Below, one piece after another: positions 33,324 through 42,239 of a DNA stretch of 64,000 nucleotides. This DNA is from Nitrospira sp. (GTDB lineage Bacteria > Nitrospirota > Nitrospiria > Nitrospirales > Nitrospiraceae). The translations under genes and the position numbers were made by a program. The notes beneath the pieces are model-generated. The model ran no database searches. It was not told where the DNA came from and saw only the letters and a list, made by a program, of their open reading frames with translations. The first letter of the stretch is position 1; every line of letters begins with the position of its first letter. The stretch covers positions 1 to 64,000 of the forward strand of contig JANDJL010000013.1 of assembly GCA_024330965.1 (NCBI GenBank), read 5' to 3'.

Positions 33324-33629
33324 CTACGACGCATTGGTGAACACGCCCAGGATGTCTTCTTCCTTCAGGATCAAGCATTCTTCGTCATCGATGCGCAACT
33401 TCGTACCTGAATATTTGTCGAACAACACGTGATCGCCGACTTTCACGCTTTCGACTTTCTTGCCTATCGCCTGCACGATGCCCCGCTGGGGCTTTTCCTT
33501 CGCAGAATCAGGCACGTAAATACCGCCCGCGGTTCGCTCCATTTCTTCGGTATAGGTGACAAATACTCGCTCACCCAGGGGCTGGAATCCCTTGGCGATG
33601 TCCTTCTTGTCCTTCGTGGTCGTGCTCAT
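33324..33629 (-). CDS. groS: Co-chaperonin GroES
   Basis: FQPLGERVFVTYTEEMERTAGGIYVPDSAKEKPQRGIVQAIGKK...DHVLFDKYSGTKLRIDDEECLILKEEDILGV. Confidence 0.96.
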   Translation of the reverse strand: MSTTTKDKKDIAKGFQPLGERVFVTYTEEMERTAGGIYVPDSAKEKPQRGIVQAIGKKVESVKVGDHVLFDKYSGTKLRIDDEECLILKEEDILGVFTNAS

Positions 33630-33751
33630 AGCAGAACCTCCTCCTGATGAAAGTGAACGTGGTTATTTAATGTAACGATGCGGGAGAGCCTGGATTTCGA
33701 TGGCGCCTTCTCACACCACAACGCACAAACATACCATCCGACGACAAACGG

Positions 33752-33779
33752 TAGATAGCGCGATGTTCCTCCAAGTCAA
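33752..33779 (-). promoter_or_regulatory. Candidate groES-groEL promoter
   Basis: Minus strand CCCTTGACTT: TTGACT (33779-33774), 16-nt spacer, TATCTA (33757-33752). The -35 is compatible with sigma-70 or sigma-32; ~120 nt upstream of groES. Confidence 0.55.
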
Positions 33780-33910
33780 GGGGGGGATCGGTTTTTCTTT
33801 CCATCCCGTTTTTCTCGGACACTTCTCAAACTGGTACGGACGGAGGATCCGGCCACGTTCGACGGTCCGGAACGACGAGCAAGCGCGAAGCGGGCAAGAC
33901 CTCGGAGGAG

Positions 33911-34909
33911 TCACATGCGCAAGCTGTCGAAATCCTTAACGTCTTTCTTTATGTGGTCGCGCAGTCGTTTGATGATACGGGCTTCCAGTTGGCGGGTTCG
34001 CTCTTTGGTGATCCCATACTTGGCCCCCAGTTCATCCAGTGTCAGAGGATTGTCGGCCAGGATGCGGTTTCTCAGAATGTCCTCGTCCCGCTCTTCCAGC
34101 GTCTCGATGAACTCGGCGAGTTTAGCCCGGAACAGCTTACGTAGCTGATGGTCGGCCAACTGGTCATCCGTGGGTTGCTGTTGGGAGGGCAGGATGTCGA
34201 GCAGGCTGGCGTCTTGATTGTCGCCGATGGGCTGATCCAGCGACACTTCCCAATTCCCCAGACGCTGGTCCATCTCGATGACATCCTGCTCGCGGACCTG
34301 CAAACGGTCGGCGAGCAGTTTTGTGTCGGGGGCAAAACCTTCCCGTTCCAGCTTCGCTTTTTCTTTTTTGAGGTTGTAGAACAGCTTGCGTTGGTCTTGG
34401 GTGGTGCCGATCTTGATCAGACGATAGTTATTCAGCAAATACCGTAAGATATAGGCCCGAGACCACCAAGCGGCATAGGCATAAAAGCGGACGTTCTTGG
34501 TCGGGTCGAATTTCTTGATCGCGTGCAACAAACCGACGTTGCCTTCTTGAATGAGGTCCATGTGATCGGCGCCGGTGTGCAGGTATTCCGCCGCGATCGC
34601 GACTGAAACGCGCAAGTTGGCCATAATGAGCTTGACCGCGGCTTCGCGGCTGCCGTGTGTTTTATATTCTTCAAACAGCCGGAGTTCTTCTTCTTTAGAG
34701 AGATAGGGATAGCGGCGGATTTCCGCAAGGTACCGTTGCAACGCCGTGGCCGGTACGCTCGCCGGCGCGGTCGAGGGAGATTCGGCGGCGGGTTCCGGAG
34801 GAGGGAGCAGTTCGACTGGGAGCCGCTCGGCGTGCAAGTCCTCGTCCGAGGGGTCCAGTACGTCGGGTTCCTGGGAATCACTCTCATGCGCGTCGGAGAA
34901 TGCTGCCAT
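33911..34909 (-). CDS. rpoH: RNA polymerase sigma factor, RpoH-like, with acidic/proline-rich N-terminal extension
   Basis: DLIQEGNVGLLHAIKKFDPTKNVRFYAYAAWWSRAYILRYLLNNYRLIKIGTTQDQRKLFYNLKKEK (RpoH-box QRKLFxNLR-like); region 4.2 LDELGAKYGITKERTRQLEARIIKRLR; start trimmed. Confidence 0.88.
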   Translation of the reverse strand: MAAFSDAHESDSQEPDVLDPSDEDLHAERLPVELLPPPEPAAESPSTAPASVPATALQRYLAEIRRYPYLSKEEELRLFEEYKTHGSREAAVKLIMANLRVSVAIAAEYLHTGADHMDLIQEGNVGLLHAIKKFDPTKNVRFYAYAAWWSRAYILRYLLNNYRLIKIGTTQDQRKLFYNLKKEKAKLEREGFAPDTKLLADRLQVREQDVIEMDQRLGNWEVSLDQPIGDNQDASLLDILPSQQQPTDDQLADHQLRKLFRAKLAEFIETLEERDEDILRNRILADNPLTLDELGAKYGITKERTRQLEARIIKRLRDHIKKDVKDFDSLRM

Positions 34910-34921
34910 AATAAGTGGGTA

Positions 34922-34949
34922 ACTATAACAGAACGCCGGCCAGTGACAA
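34922..34949 (-). promoter_or_regulatory. Candidate promoter immediately upstream of the rpoH-like gene
   Basis: TTGTCA (34949-34944), 16-nt spacer, TATAGT (34927-34922); only 12 nt from the -10 to the ATG. Confidence 0.5.
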
Positions 34950-35059
34950 TGGCCAATGTTCAATGGTAGAGTGCCTTCGCGTCGGGGTTGAGTGCCGTTG
35001 CACCGGCCGGGCATCATACCACGGGACTGAACCAGACCGATTACCATATCCAGCAGACG

Positions 35060-36271
35060 ATGAAGGCGTCGCCGTTCAACAGCATAGAGCAGGCCATACA
35101 AGACATCAAAGACGGCAAGTTCGTCATCTTAGTGGACGATGAGGATCGAGAAAATGAGGGAGATCTCGTCATTGCAGCGGAGAAGGTCACTCCCCAGGCG
35201 ATCAATTTCATGGCGAAATATGCTCGTGGGCTCATTTGTTTGGCGCTGACGCCGGAACGGGTCGAGGAGCTGCAACTTCCCCCGCAGGCGGTCGAAAACA
35301 CCGCTACATTCGGCACCGCTTTCACGGTGTCGATCGACGCGCGCAAAGGCATTACCACCGGCATTTCCGCCGCCGACCGTGCGAAAACGATTCAGGTCGC
35401 TATTGATCCGAAAACGAAGCCGAGCGACCTTGCTCGTCCCGGCCATATTTTCCCCTTAAAGGCCCAGCAGGGGGGAGTGTTGAAGCGGGCCGGCCAGACG
35501 GAAGGGGCCGTCGACTTGGCCCGCTTGGCGGGGCTGTATCCGGCCGGGGTGATTTGCGAGATCATGAACGAAGACGGAACGATGGCGCGTGTGCCCGAGT
35601 TGGCCGTCTTCGCGAAGGCGCATGGGCTGACGATGGTCACCGTGAAGGCATTGATCGAATATCGCATGCGCTATGAAACGTTCGTGCGGCGCATGGCCAG
35701 CGCCAAGCTCCCGACGATCTTCGGTGAATTCGAGGCGGTCGCATTCGAGAATCAGATCGACGGCGTCACGCACATCGCGTTGGTGAAGGGCCAGGTTGAC
35801 GGCGGGGGGGCGACGCTCGTGCGGGTGCATTCCGGCTGTCTGACCGGCGATGCCCTGGGTTCCCTTCGTTGCGATTGCCGGGACCAGTTACATGTGGCGA
35901 TGGAGATCATTCAACGAGCGGGGCGGGGGGTGTTGCTGTATCTGAACCAGGAGGGGCGAGGGATCGGGTTGCTCAATAAGATCAAGGCGTATCGGCTCCA
36001 GGACAAGGGCAGCGACACCGTCGAGGCCAATTTGAAGCTGGGATTCAAAGCCGATCTGAGGGATTACGGTGTGGGGGCACAAATTCTGGCGAATCTCGGG
36101 CTCCACGAGATCCGACTCATTACGAACAACCCCCGCAAAATCGTCGGAATCGAGGGGTATGGGCTCAAAGTGGTGGAGCGGGTGCCGATTGAAATCGCGC
36201 CGCGTAAAGCGAACGTGCGGTATTTGAGAACAAAGAAAAGGAAGCTGGGACACCTTCTCAAAGAGGTGTGA
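35060..36271 (+). CDS. ribBA: Bifunctional DHBP synthase / GTP cyclohydrolase II
   Basis: [87 protein letters not shown]. Confidence 0.96.
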   Translation: MKASPFNSIEQAIQDIKDGKFVILVDDEDRENEGDLVIAAEKVTPQAINFMAKYARGLICLALTPERVEELQLPPQAVENTATFGTAFTVSIDARKGITTGISAADRAKTIQVAIDPKTKPSDLARPGHIFPLKAQQGGVLKRAGQTEGAVDLARLAGLYPAGVICEIMNEDGTMARVPELAVFAKAHGLTMVTVKALIEYRMRYETFVRRMASAKLPTIFGEFEAVAFENQIDGVTHIALVKGQVDGGGATLVRVHSGCLTGDALGSLRCDCRDQLHVAMEIIQRAGRGVLLYLNQEGRGIGLLNKIKAYRLQDKGSDTVEANLKLGFKADLRDYGVGAQILANLGLHEIRLITNNPRKIVGIEGYGLKVVERVPIEIAPRKANVRYLRTKKRKLGHLLKEV

Positions 36272-36339
36272 TCGTGGACGTGTGCGACTCGAAGGGGACC
36301 ATGCCGAGTTCCGGGGTGTGACGTGAATGTGGTTGTCCG

Positions 36340-36873
36340 ATGAAAGGCTCCGAACACCGCCGCCGCGTGGGCCGATTCCGATTCGGCATCGTCGTCTCGA
36401 AGTTTAATCGATCGGTGACGGGCAAACTGTTGGCGTCCTGCCTCGATGAGTTGGCCGAGCAGGGGATCAACCCCGCCGACGTCGATGTGGAGAGAGTGCC
36501 AGGGGCCTTTGAAATTCCGTTGATCGCTCGTACGATGGCGATGACGGGGCGATTTGATGCCATCATTTGTCTCGGCGCCGTGATTCGAGGCGAGACCCCG
36601 CATTTCGATTACATCTGCGCGGAAACCAGCAGGGGGATCGGCCAAGCGGCCCTGGCGACCGGCGTGCCGATCATCTTCGGCGTGCTGACGACGGAAACGG
36701 TGGCGCAGGCGATGGAGCGTGCGGATCCCTCGAAATTCAACCGAGGAAGAGAAGCGGCCAAGGCCGCGATCGAGATGGCGAAAGTGATGAGGCGACTCAA
36801 CGCGATGGCGCCGCCGCTGGGGAGTGATGCAACGCTCCTCCCGCGACGGGCCGCGAGCAGACCAGGACGATAG
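36340..36873 (+). CDS. ribH: 6,7-dimethyl-8-ribityllumazine synthase
   Basis: [25 protein letters not shown]...[43 protein letters not shown]. Confidence 0.95.
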   Translation: MKGSEHRRRVGRFRFGIVVSKFNRSVTGKLLASCLDELAEQGINPADVDVERVPGAFEIPLIARTMAMTGRFDAIICLGAVIRGETPHFDYICAETSRGIGQAALATGVPIIFGVLTTETVAQAMERADPSKFNRGREAAKAAIEMAKVMRRLNAMAPPLGSDATLLPRRAASRPGR

Positions 36874-36877
36874 TCAC

Positions 36878-37327
36878 ATGGGATCGCGCCACCAGGCCCG
36901 TGAGTGGGCCTTGCAGATTTTGTTTCAGTACGACGTCCATGGAGAAGCGGGGCCGTGGCTGGAAGAGTTTTGGAAACCGCTCAAGACCGACCAGGGAACG
37001 AAGGCGTTTACCGAGCGGCTGGTGGCGGGGGTCTTGGCTAACAAGGCCGAACTCGATCAGTTGATCGGCAAGTACGCGACGAATTGGAAAATCAGCCGCA
37101 TGCCGATTGTTGATCGCAATATCCTCCGCGCCGGGCTCTATGAGCTTTTGTGGCTGGATGACGTACCGGCGAGAGTCACATTGGACGAGGCGGTGAAACT
37201 CGCCAAAAGTTTCGGAGACGACGAAGCGTCGAAGTTCATCAACGGCGTATTGGACAAAGTGTTGGTCACGGAGTCGCGGCTCGACGCCAAACGCGCCGAA
37301 GCGTCGCGGGTGAAGAGCGAAGAGTGA
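36878..37327 (+). CDS. nusB: Transcription antitermination factor NusB
   Basis: [22 protein letters not shown]...[50 protein letters not shown] at 36878. Confidence 0.94.
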   Translation: MGSRHQAREWALQILFQYDVHGEAGPWLEEFWKPLKTDQGTKAFTERLVAGVLANKAELDQLIGKYATNWKISRMPIVDRNILRAGLYELLWLDDVPARVTLDEAVKLAKSFGDDEASKFINGVLDKVLVTESRLDAKRAEASRVKSEE

Positions 37328-37414
37328 ACCGGCCCCCGGGAAGCCTGTGTTCGGGGGCGGCCGGGTGAGAGACGGTGGAATGGACTCGACGAGGAATCGC
37401 GTGCGAGGAAGCAG

Positions 37415-38755
37415 ATGATCGACCGGTATAGCCGCCCCGCCATGAAGGCCGTTTGGGATCTCAAGCACAAGTATGAGATCTGGCTCGAGGTGGAGCTCCA
37501 GGCGTGCGCCGCGTTTGAGAAGGCCGGTTTGGCGCCCAAGGGGACGGCGGCGGCCATCCGCAAACGCGCGCGCATCGACGTCGAGCGGATCGCCGAGATC
37601 GAGCAGGTGACCAAACACGACGTGATCGCGTTTCTTGAATCGTTGGCCGATTCCGTGGGGCCGGCGCATCGCTATTTGCACATGGGGCTTACCTCTTCCG
37701 ACGTTGTGGACACGGCGCTCGCCGTCCAGATGAAAGAAGCGCTGGATTTGATTCTGAAAGGCGTCGAGGGACTGCGCGGGGCGTTGAAGAAACAGGCCCT
37801 CCGGCACAAACGAACGGTTATGGTCGGACGGTCGCACGGAATCCATGGCGAGCCGATCTCCTTCGGACTCAAGATGGCGCTCTGGTACGAGGAGCTTGCT
37901 CGGCACCTGGAGCGGCTTCGCCAGGTCCGCGTTCATATCGCAGTCGGCAAATTGTCTGGGGCGATGGGCACCTTTGCGCATCAAGGGCCTGAAGTTGAAG
38001 AGTACGTCTGCGCCAAGCTAGGGTTAGCCGCCGATCCAATTTCCAATCAAGTGGTCCAGCGGGATCGGCACGCGGCCTACGTGACGGCGCTCGCGCTGCT
38101 GGCCGCGACGATTGAAAAAATCGCCACGGAAATCCGGCACCTTCAACGGACCGAGGTGTTGGAGGCCGAAGAGTATTTTTCAGCCGGCCAAAAAGGGTCG
38201 TCGGCCATGCCACACAAGCGCAACCCGATCGTTTCCGAAAATCTCTGCGGGTTGGCGCGCGTCGTCCGGGCGAACAGCCTGGCCGCGATGGAAAACGTCG
38301 CGCTCTGGCACGAGCGGGACATCAGTCATTCCTCCGTCGAGCGCGTCATCCTGCCGGACAGCACCATTTTAATCGACTACATGCTGGCGCGGGCGACGGA
38401 GCTGATCGAACGTCTCGTCGTCTATCCGGAGCGGATGAGGCGAAACCTGGAGCTGACCGGCGGGCTGGTCTATTCGCAGCGGCTCCTGCTGGCGTTGATC
38501 GAAAAGGGTGCGCAACGCAAGGAATCGTATGAGGCCGTTCAACGAAACGCCATGGCTTCCTGGCGGGGAGGCGGCGGTCTTCAAGAATTGGTAGGGAAGG
38601 ATCCGTTCATCAGCCGGCATCTGACGGCGCCGCAGATTGCCGCGTGCTTTGATCCGTCCTACTATCTGCGGCACGTGGACAAAATCTACGGCCGGGTGTT
38701 CGGCGCGTCCAGACACGGTGCGCCCATCGAAGGCGAAGGGAGGAAAAGGAAGTGA
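37415..38755 (+). CDS. purB: Adenylosuccinate lyase
   Basis: MIDRYSRPAMKAVWDLKHKYEIWLEVELQACAAFE; GSSAMPHKRNPIVSENLCG fumarase/lyase signature. Confidence 0.96.
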   Translation: MIDRYSRPAMKAVWDLKHKYEIWLEVELQACAAFEKAGLAPKGTAAAIRKRARIDVERIAEIEQVTKHDVIAFLESLADSVGPAHRYLHMGLTSSDVVDTALAVQMKEALDLILKGVEGLRGALKKQALRHKRTVMVGRSHGIHGEPISFGLKMALWYEELARHLERLRQVRVHIAVGKLSGAMGTFAHQGPEVEEYVCAKLGLAADPISNQVVQRDRHAAYVTALALLAATIEKIATEIRHLQRTEVLEAEEYFSAGQKGSSAMPHKRNPIVSENLCGLARVVRANSLAAMENVALWHERDISHSSVERVILPDSTILIDYMLARATELIERLVVYPERMRRNLELTGGLVYSQRLLLALIEKGAQRKESYEAVQRNAMASWRGGGGLQELVGKDPFISRHLTAPQIAACFDPSYYLRHVDKIYGRVFGASRHGAPIEGEGRKRK

Positions 38756-39552
38756 GAACGGGCGTTCGATGGGGTTTGCTCATCATCGTGCTTCTGCTCG
38801 GATCGTTGCGGGGAGAGCCCGATTCGTTCGGTGCCGCTGATCGGGAGAAGTTGCTGACGGAACCGGGAGTCTACGGCACCTTCGCCCTGTTCACTCTCAG
38901 TGACTCATGGATGAAATATGATCAGGCAACGCGGATCAGCCAGTTGACGCTGTTCAAAGGGGTGATTGAGCAACATCGGGAGAAGATCGCCATCGATCTC
39001 TATCTGTTGCGCGGGCTGTCTGATCAGGCCGATCTCATGTTCCGCGTGCATGCGACCGAGTTAAGGGACACACAACAATTTCTCGTGGATCTTGGGAACA
39101 GCACGTTCGGCAAACATCTCAAACTGGTCGGTCTTATGCACGGGCTGACCAAGAAGCCCAATTACGTGCCGGGGTTGCCGGATCAATTGAAGGCGGATTT
39201 GAAGGGGGCCAGCGAGGCCGGCCCACGCCCCTACGCCATCGTCATTCCGATTCAAAAAAGCGCGGACTGGTGGGCGTTGGATCGGGAGAAACGGGCGGCG
39301 ATGATGCGAGCGCATACGGAAGCGTCCGTGCCCTATATTCCGACGGTCAAGCGGAAGCTCTACCACTCCAGCGGGTTGGACGATCTGGATTTCATCACCT
39401 ATTTTGAAACGTCCAGGCTGGAAGATTTTCACAGTCTGGTGCTGGATCTGAAACAGGCCGAAGAATTTCACTACGTGCGACGGTTCGGTCATCCGACGCT
39501 GATCGGCGCCGTCAAGTCGGTGGATGAGGTGATCGAGGCGCTCGCGCAATAG
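38752..39552 (+). CDS. cld: Chlorite dismutase (secreted, N. defluvii-type)
   Basis: Signal peptide; ADREKLLTEPGVYGTFALF..., DLYLLRGLSDQADLMFRVHATEL, RAHTEASVPYIPTVKRKLYHSSGLDDLDFITYFET (proximal His and distal Arg kept). Confidence 0.92.
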   Translation: MRTGVRWGLLIIVLLLGSLRGEPDSFGAADREKLLTEPGVYGTFALFTLSDSWMKYDQATRISQLTLFKGVIEQHREKIAIDLYLLRGLSDQADLMFRVHATELRDTQQFLVDLGNSTFGKHLKLVGLMHGLTKKPNYVPGLPDQLKADLKGASEAGPRPYAIVIPIQKSADWWALDREKRAAMMRAHTEASVPYIPTVKRKLYHSSGLDDLDFITYFETSRLEDFHSLVLDLKQAEEFHYVRRFGHPTLIGAVKSVDEVIEALAQ

Positions 39553-39573
39553 AACGTTCGTGGAGTGACGAAG

Positions 39574-40281
39574 ATGATGACGATCGGCCCGATGTTGTAC
39601 GAAGGAAAGGCCAAGAAAATTTTCGCCGCGGCAAGACCGGATCAGGTCGTCCAATACTTCAAGGACGATGCGACGGCGTTCAACGCCCAAAAGCGCGGTA
39701 CGATTTCAGGCAAGGGCGTCGTCAACAACAAGGTGTCGGAGCGGCTGTTCCGATTGCTCGATGAGAAAGGCGTTCCGACGCACTTTATCGAACGGCTAAG
39801 CGATCGAGAGATGTTGGTCAAGAAGGTTACGATCGTGCCGGTCGAGGTCGTGGTGCGGAACATTGTCGCGGGTAGTTTAGCCAAACGGCTGGGATTGCGG
39901 GTCGGTGATCTCATTCGGCCAGCGGTGATCGAGTTCTATTACAAAAATGATGCGCTCAGCGATCCATTGGTGAACGACGATCATCTCCGCCTGCTGAACG
40001 TGGCGACGCCGGGGGTGTTGCGGGAATTGAGGGAACTCGCCCATCGTGCGAACGAGGTGGTGCAGCCGTTCCTGGCCGACCGGAAGATCCGATTGGTTGA
40101 CTGTAAACTCGAGTTCGGGGTGTATCACAACAAGCTGATCGTTGCCGATGAAATTTCTCCGGATACGTGCCGTTTGTGGGACGCGGTGACCGGCGATTCG
40201 ATGGACAAGGACCGGTTCAGGCAGGATATGGGGAACGTCGAAGAAGCGTATCAGGAGGTCTTGAGACGGGTGTGCGGGTGA
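39574..40281 (+). CDS. purC: SAICAR synthase
   Basis: MLYEGKAKKIFAAARPDQVVQYFKDDATAFNAQKRGTISGKGVVNNKVSERLF. Confidence 0.95.
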   Translation: MMTIGPMLYEGKAKKIFAAARPDQVVQYFKDDATAFNAQKRGTISGKGVVNNKVSERLFRLLDEKGVPTHFIERLSDREMLVKKVTIVPVEVVVRNIVAGSLAKRLGLRVGDLIRPAVIEFYYKNDALSDPLVNDDHLRLLNVATPGVLRELRELAHRANEVVQPFLADRKIRLVDCKLEFGVYHNKLIVADEISPDTCRLWDAVTGDSMDKDRFRQDMGNVEEAYQEVLRRVCG

Positions 40282-40300
40282 CAGAGAGAAGAAAAGCACC

Positions 40301-40516
40301 ATGTTGCGGGCCTATTTGAATTACGGTCTTATCGCGTCGGTGGTGATCTGGGGGGCCATCGTCGCGGTCATGGCCTACCGGTTGGACAACTCGCCGTGGC
40401 GCTGGGCCTTCGTGGCGCTGGTCTTCGCGGGCGCGTTGACCGTCGCCTGCATCGTGTGGATCAAGAAATACGTGGACCGGCAGATGCAATCGTCCGATCG
40501 GAGGAGCCGAGAGTGA
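40301..40516 (+). CDS. Small two-TM membrane protein inside the pur cluster
   Basis: 71 aa, MLRAYLNYGLIASVVIWGAIVAVMAYRLDNSPWRWAFVALVFAGALTVACIVWIKKYVDRQMQSSDRRSRE; ends overlapping the purS start. Confidence 0.7.
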   Translation: MLRAYLNYGLIASVVIWGAIVAVMAYRLDNSPWRWAFVALVFAGALTVACIVWIKKYVDRQMQSSDRRSRE

Positions 40517-40752
40517 AAGCCAAAATACACGTGACGCTCAAGCAAGGCATTCTGGATCCGCAAGGCAAGGCCATCGAGCGCGCGCTCGAGACGCTGGGGT
40601 TCAAGAATGCGGCGAACGTTCGCGTCGGCAAATATCTGGAGCTGGATCTCGACGAGCAGGACAGGGCCAAGGCCGAAGTCGAGGTCAAGTCGATGTGCGA
40701 GAAGCTGTTGGCCAATACGATCATCGAAGAGTATCGGTTCGAGTTGACATAG
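40513..40752 (+). CDS. purS: Phosphoribosylformylglycinamidine synthase subunit PurS
   Basis: VKAKIHVTLKQGILDPQGKAIERALETLGFKNAANVRVGKYLELDL; GTG start 4-nt overlap with the preceding orf. Confidence 0.92.
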   Translation: MKAKIHVTLKQGILDPQGKAIERALETLGFKNAANVRVGKYLELDLDEQDRAKAEVEVKSMCEKLLANTIIEEYRFELT

Positions 40753-40816
40753 GGGCCCGTCCCTGTCTGGTGCATGCGCCGGACGGGGACGTCGGCGAAG
40801 CAGTTTGTGAGGAGCG

Positions 40817-41521
40817 ATGAACATCGGCGTGGTGGTATTCCCCGGCAGCAATTGCGACCACGATTGCCGGTACGTGTTCCAGGACGTGCTGGGCCAGGAT
40901 GTTACGATGGTCTGGCACAAGGAGCGGTCCGTCTCAGGTCTCGACGCGATCATTCTCCCGGGCGGGTTTTCCTATGGCGATTATCTGCGGACCGGCGCGA
41001 TTGCGCGGTTCTCGCCGGTGATGGAGGCGGTGAAAGAGTACGCCGAGCAAGGAGGACTGGTGCTCGGCATCTGCAACGGATTTCAGATTCTGCTCGAGGC
41101 CGGGCTGCTTCCCGGCGCGATGCTGCGCAATGACTCGCTGCATTTCATCTGCCGGGACGTCTATGTGAAGGTTGAAAACGCGGCCACGCCGTTTACCGGA
41201 GCCTGTGAATCCGGCCAGGTGCTCAAAATTCCCATCGCCCATGCCGATGGACACTATTACGCCGATCCGGTGACCTTGGCCTCGCTCAAGGCCAACGCCC
41301 AAGTCGTGTTTCGCTATTGCGACCCAGACGGCGGCGTGACGAGGGAAGCCAACCCCAATGGGTCGCTCGACAACATCGCCGGCATTCGCAATGCCGCTGG
41401 CAACGTTCTGGGCATGATGCCTCATCCGGAACGATGCGCTGAGTCTCTCTTGGGAAACGAGGACGGCCGGATGATTCTCGCGTCAATGCTGGAAGGGCTG
41501 AAAAAGAGACGGGAGAGCTAA
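40817..41521 (+). CDS. purQ: Phosphoribosylformylglycinamidine synthase subunit PurQ
   Basis: [21 protein letters not shown]...[23 protein letters not shown]; class I amidotransferase. Confidence 0.96.
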   Translation: MNIGVVVFPGSNCDHDCRYVFQDVLGQDVTMVWHKERSVSGLDAIILPGGFSYGDYLRTGAIARFSPVMEAVKEYAEQGGLVLGICNGFQILLEAGLLPGAMLRNDSLHFICRDVYVKVENAATPFTGACESGQVLKIPIAHADGHYYADPVTLASLKANAQVVFRYCDPDGGVTREANPNGSLDNIAGIRNAAGNVLGMMPHPERCAESLLGNEDGRMILASMLEGLKKRRES

Positions 41522-41770
41522 AGAGTTGGTCAAGCAGTCCATCGGCGATCGTCGAGAGGGGAGGTTGTTGCCTGCCGTTGGTTCTTGATGGCGGGGCCGC
41601 ATCACCGTCTCTGAAGTGCAAGAGCATAAAAAGTCGATTTCATAACGTTGGAAGACGGATTGAAGATCGGAGACGGTCGAGGTAAAGTGTAGCGGTCGTT
41701 TGTGGTCGCATTTCACGATCGATCTATTTCCTTACATCTCATTAAAATATATTTTTTAAGGAGGGTTGAG

Positions 41771-42106
41771 ATGAAGCGTATCGGTGTCGCAATGGCAATC
41801 ATGGGATTGTTGGTGTTGAGTTCTGGTGTCGATGTCTGGGCGGCAAAAGATGATGGAAGCAAGATCGTGATCAAGAGTCCGACTCACGGATCGAAAGTCG
41901 GGAGCGACGTCGAAGTGGTCTACGAACTTGTCAAGGGCAGCGACGCGACCCATGCGCACTGTTTCGTGGATGGGGAATATCAGAAAGGCTGGAAAGGGAC
42001 GGTGAAGGGGTTGTCTCGCGGAACTCATGAAATCAAAGTGGTTGCGGCGGATAAGGATCATCAATCGTTGGCGGCCGAAGCCTCTGTGATCGTGGAAGTA
42101 GAGTAA
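41771..42106 (+). CDS. Secreted beta-rich protein of unknown function (Ig-like/DUF4399-like pattern)
   Basis: Signal peptide [24 protein letters not shown], then [84 protein letters not shown] upstream. Confidence 0.72.
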   Translation: MKRIGVAMAIMGLLVLSSGVDVWAAKDDGSKIVIKSPTHGSKVGSDVEVVYELVKGSDATHAHCFVDGEYQKGWKGTVKGLSRGTHEIKVVAADKDHQSLAAEASVIVEVE

Positions 42107-42135
42107 ACAGAGCGGAAGAGTACAAGCATGTGGGA

Positions 42136-42171
42136 GAACCGGCAAGGTCGGCAAGACGACCTTGCCGGTTC
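42136..42171 (+). terminator. Strong hairpin after the secreted-protein gene, before purL
   Basis: 15-bp perfect stem GAACCGGCAAGGTCG / CGACCTTGCCGGTTC, 6-nt loop GCAAGA; weak T-run after it. Confidence 0.65.
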
Positions 42172-42239
42172 GTGCTTCCAGCGTATCTATCTCGTATTCT
42201 TGTTCTTGCTGCCGTGGCCCACTTGTCACTCGAGCTGTT

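Noticed and set aside
33630-33910. CIRCE operator upstream of groES
   Set aside because: No TTAGCACTC-N9-GAGTGCTAA-like repeat seen
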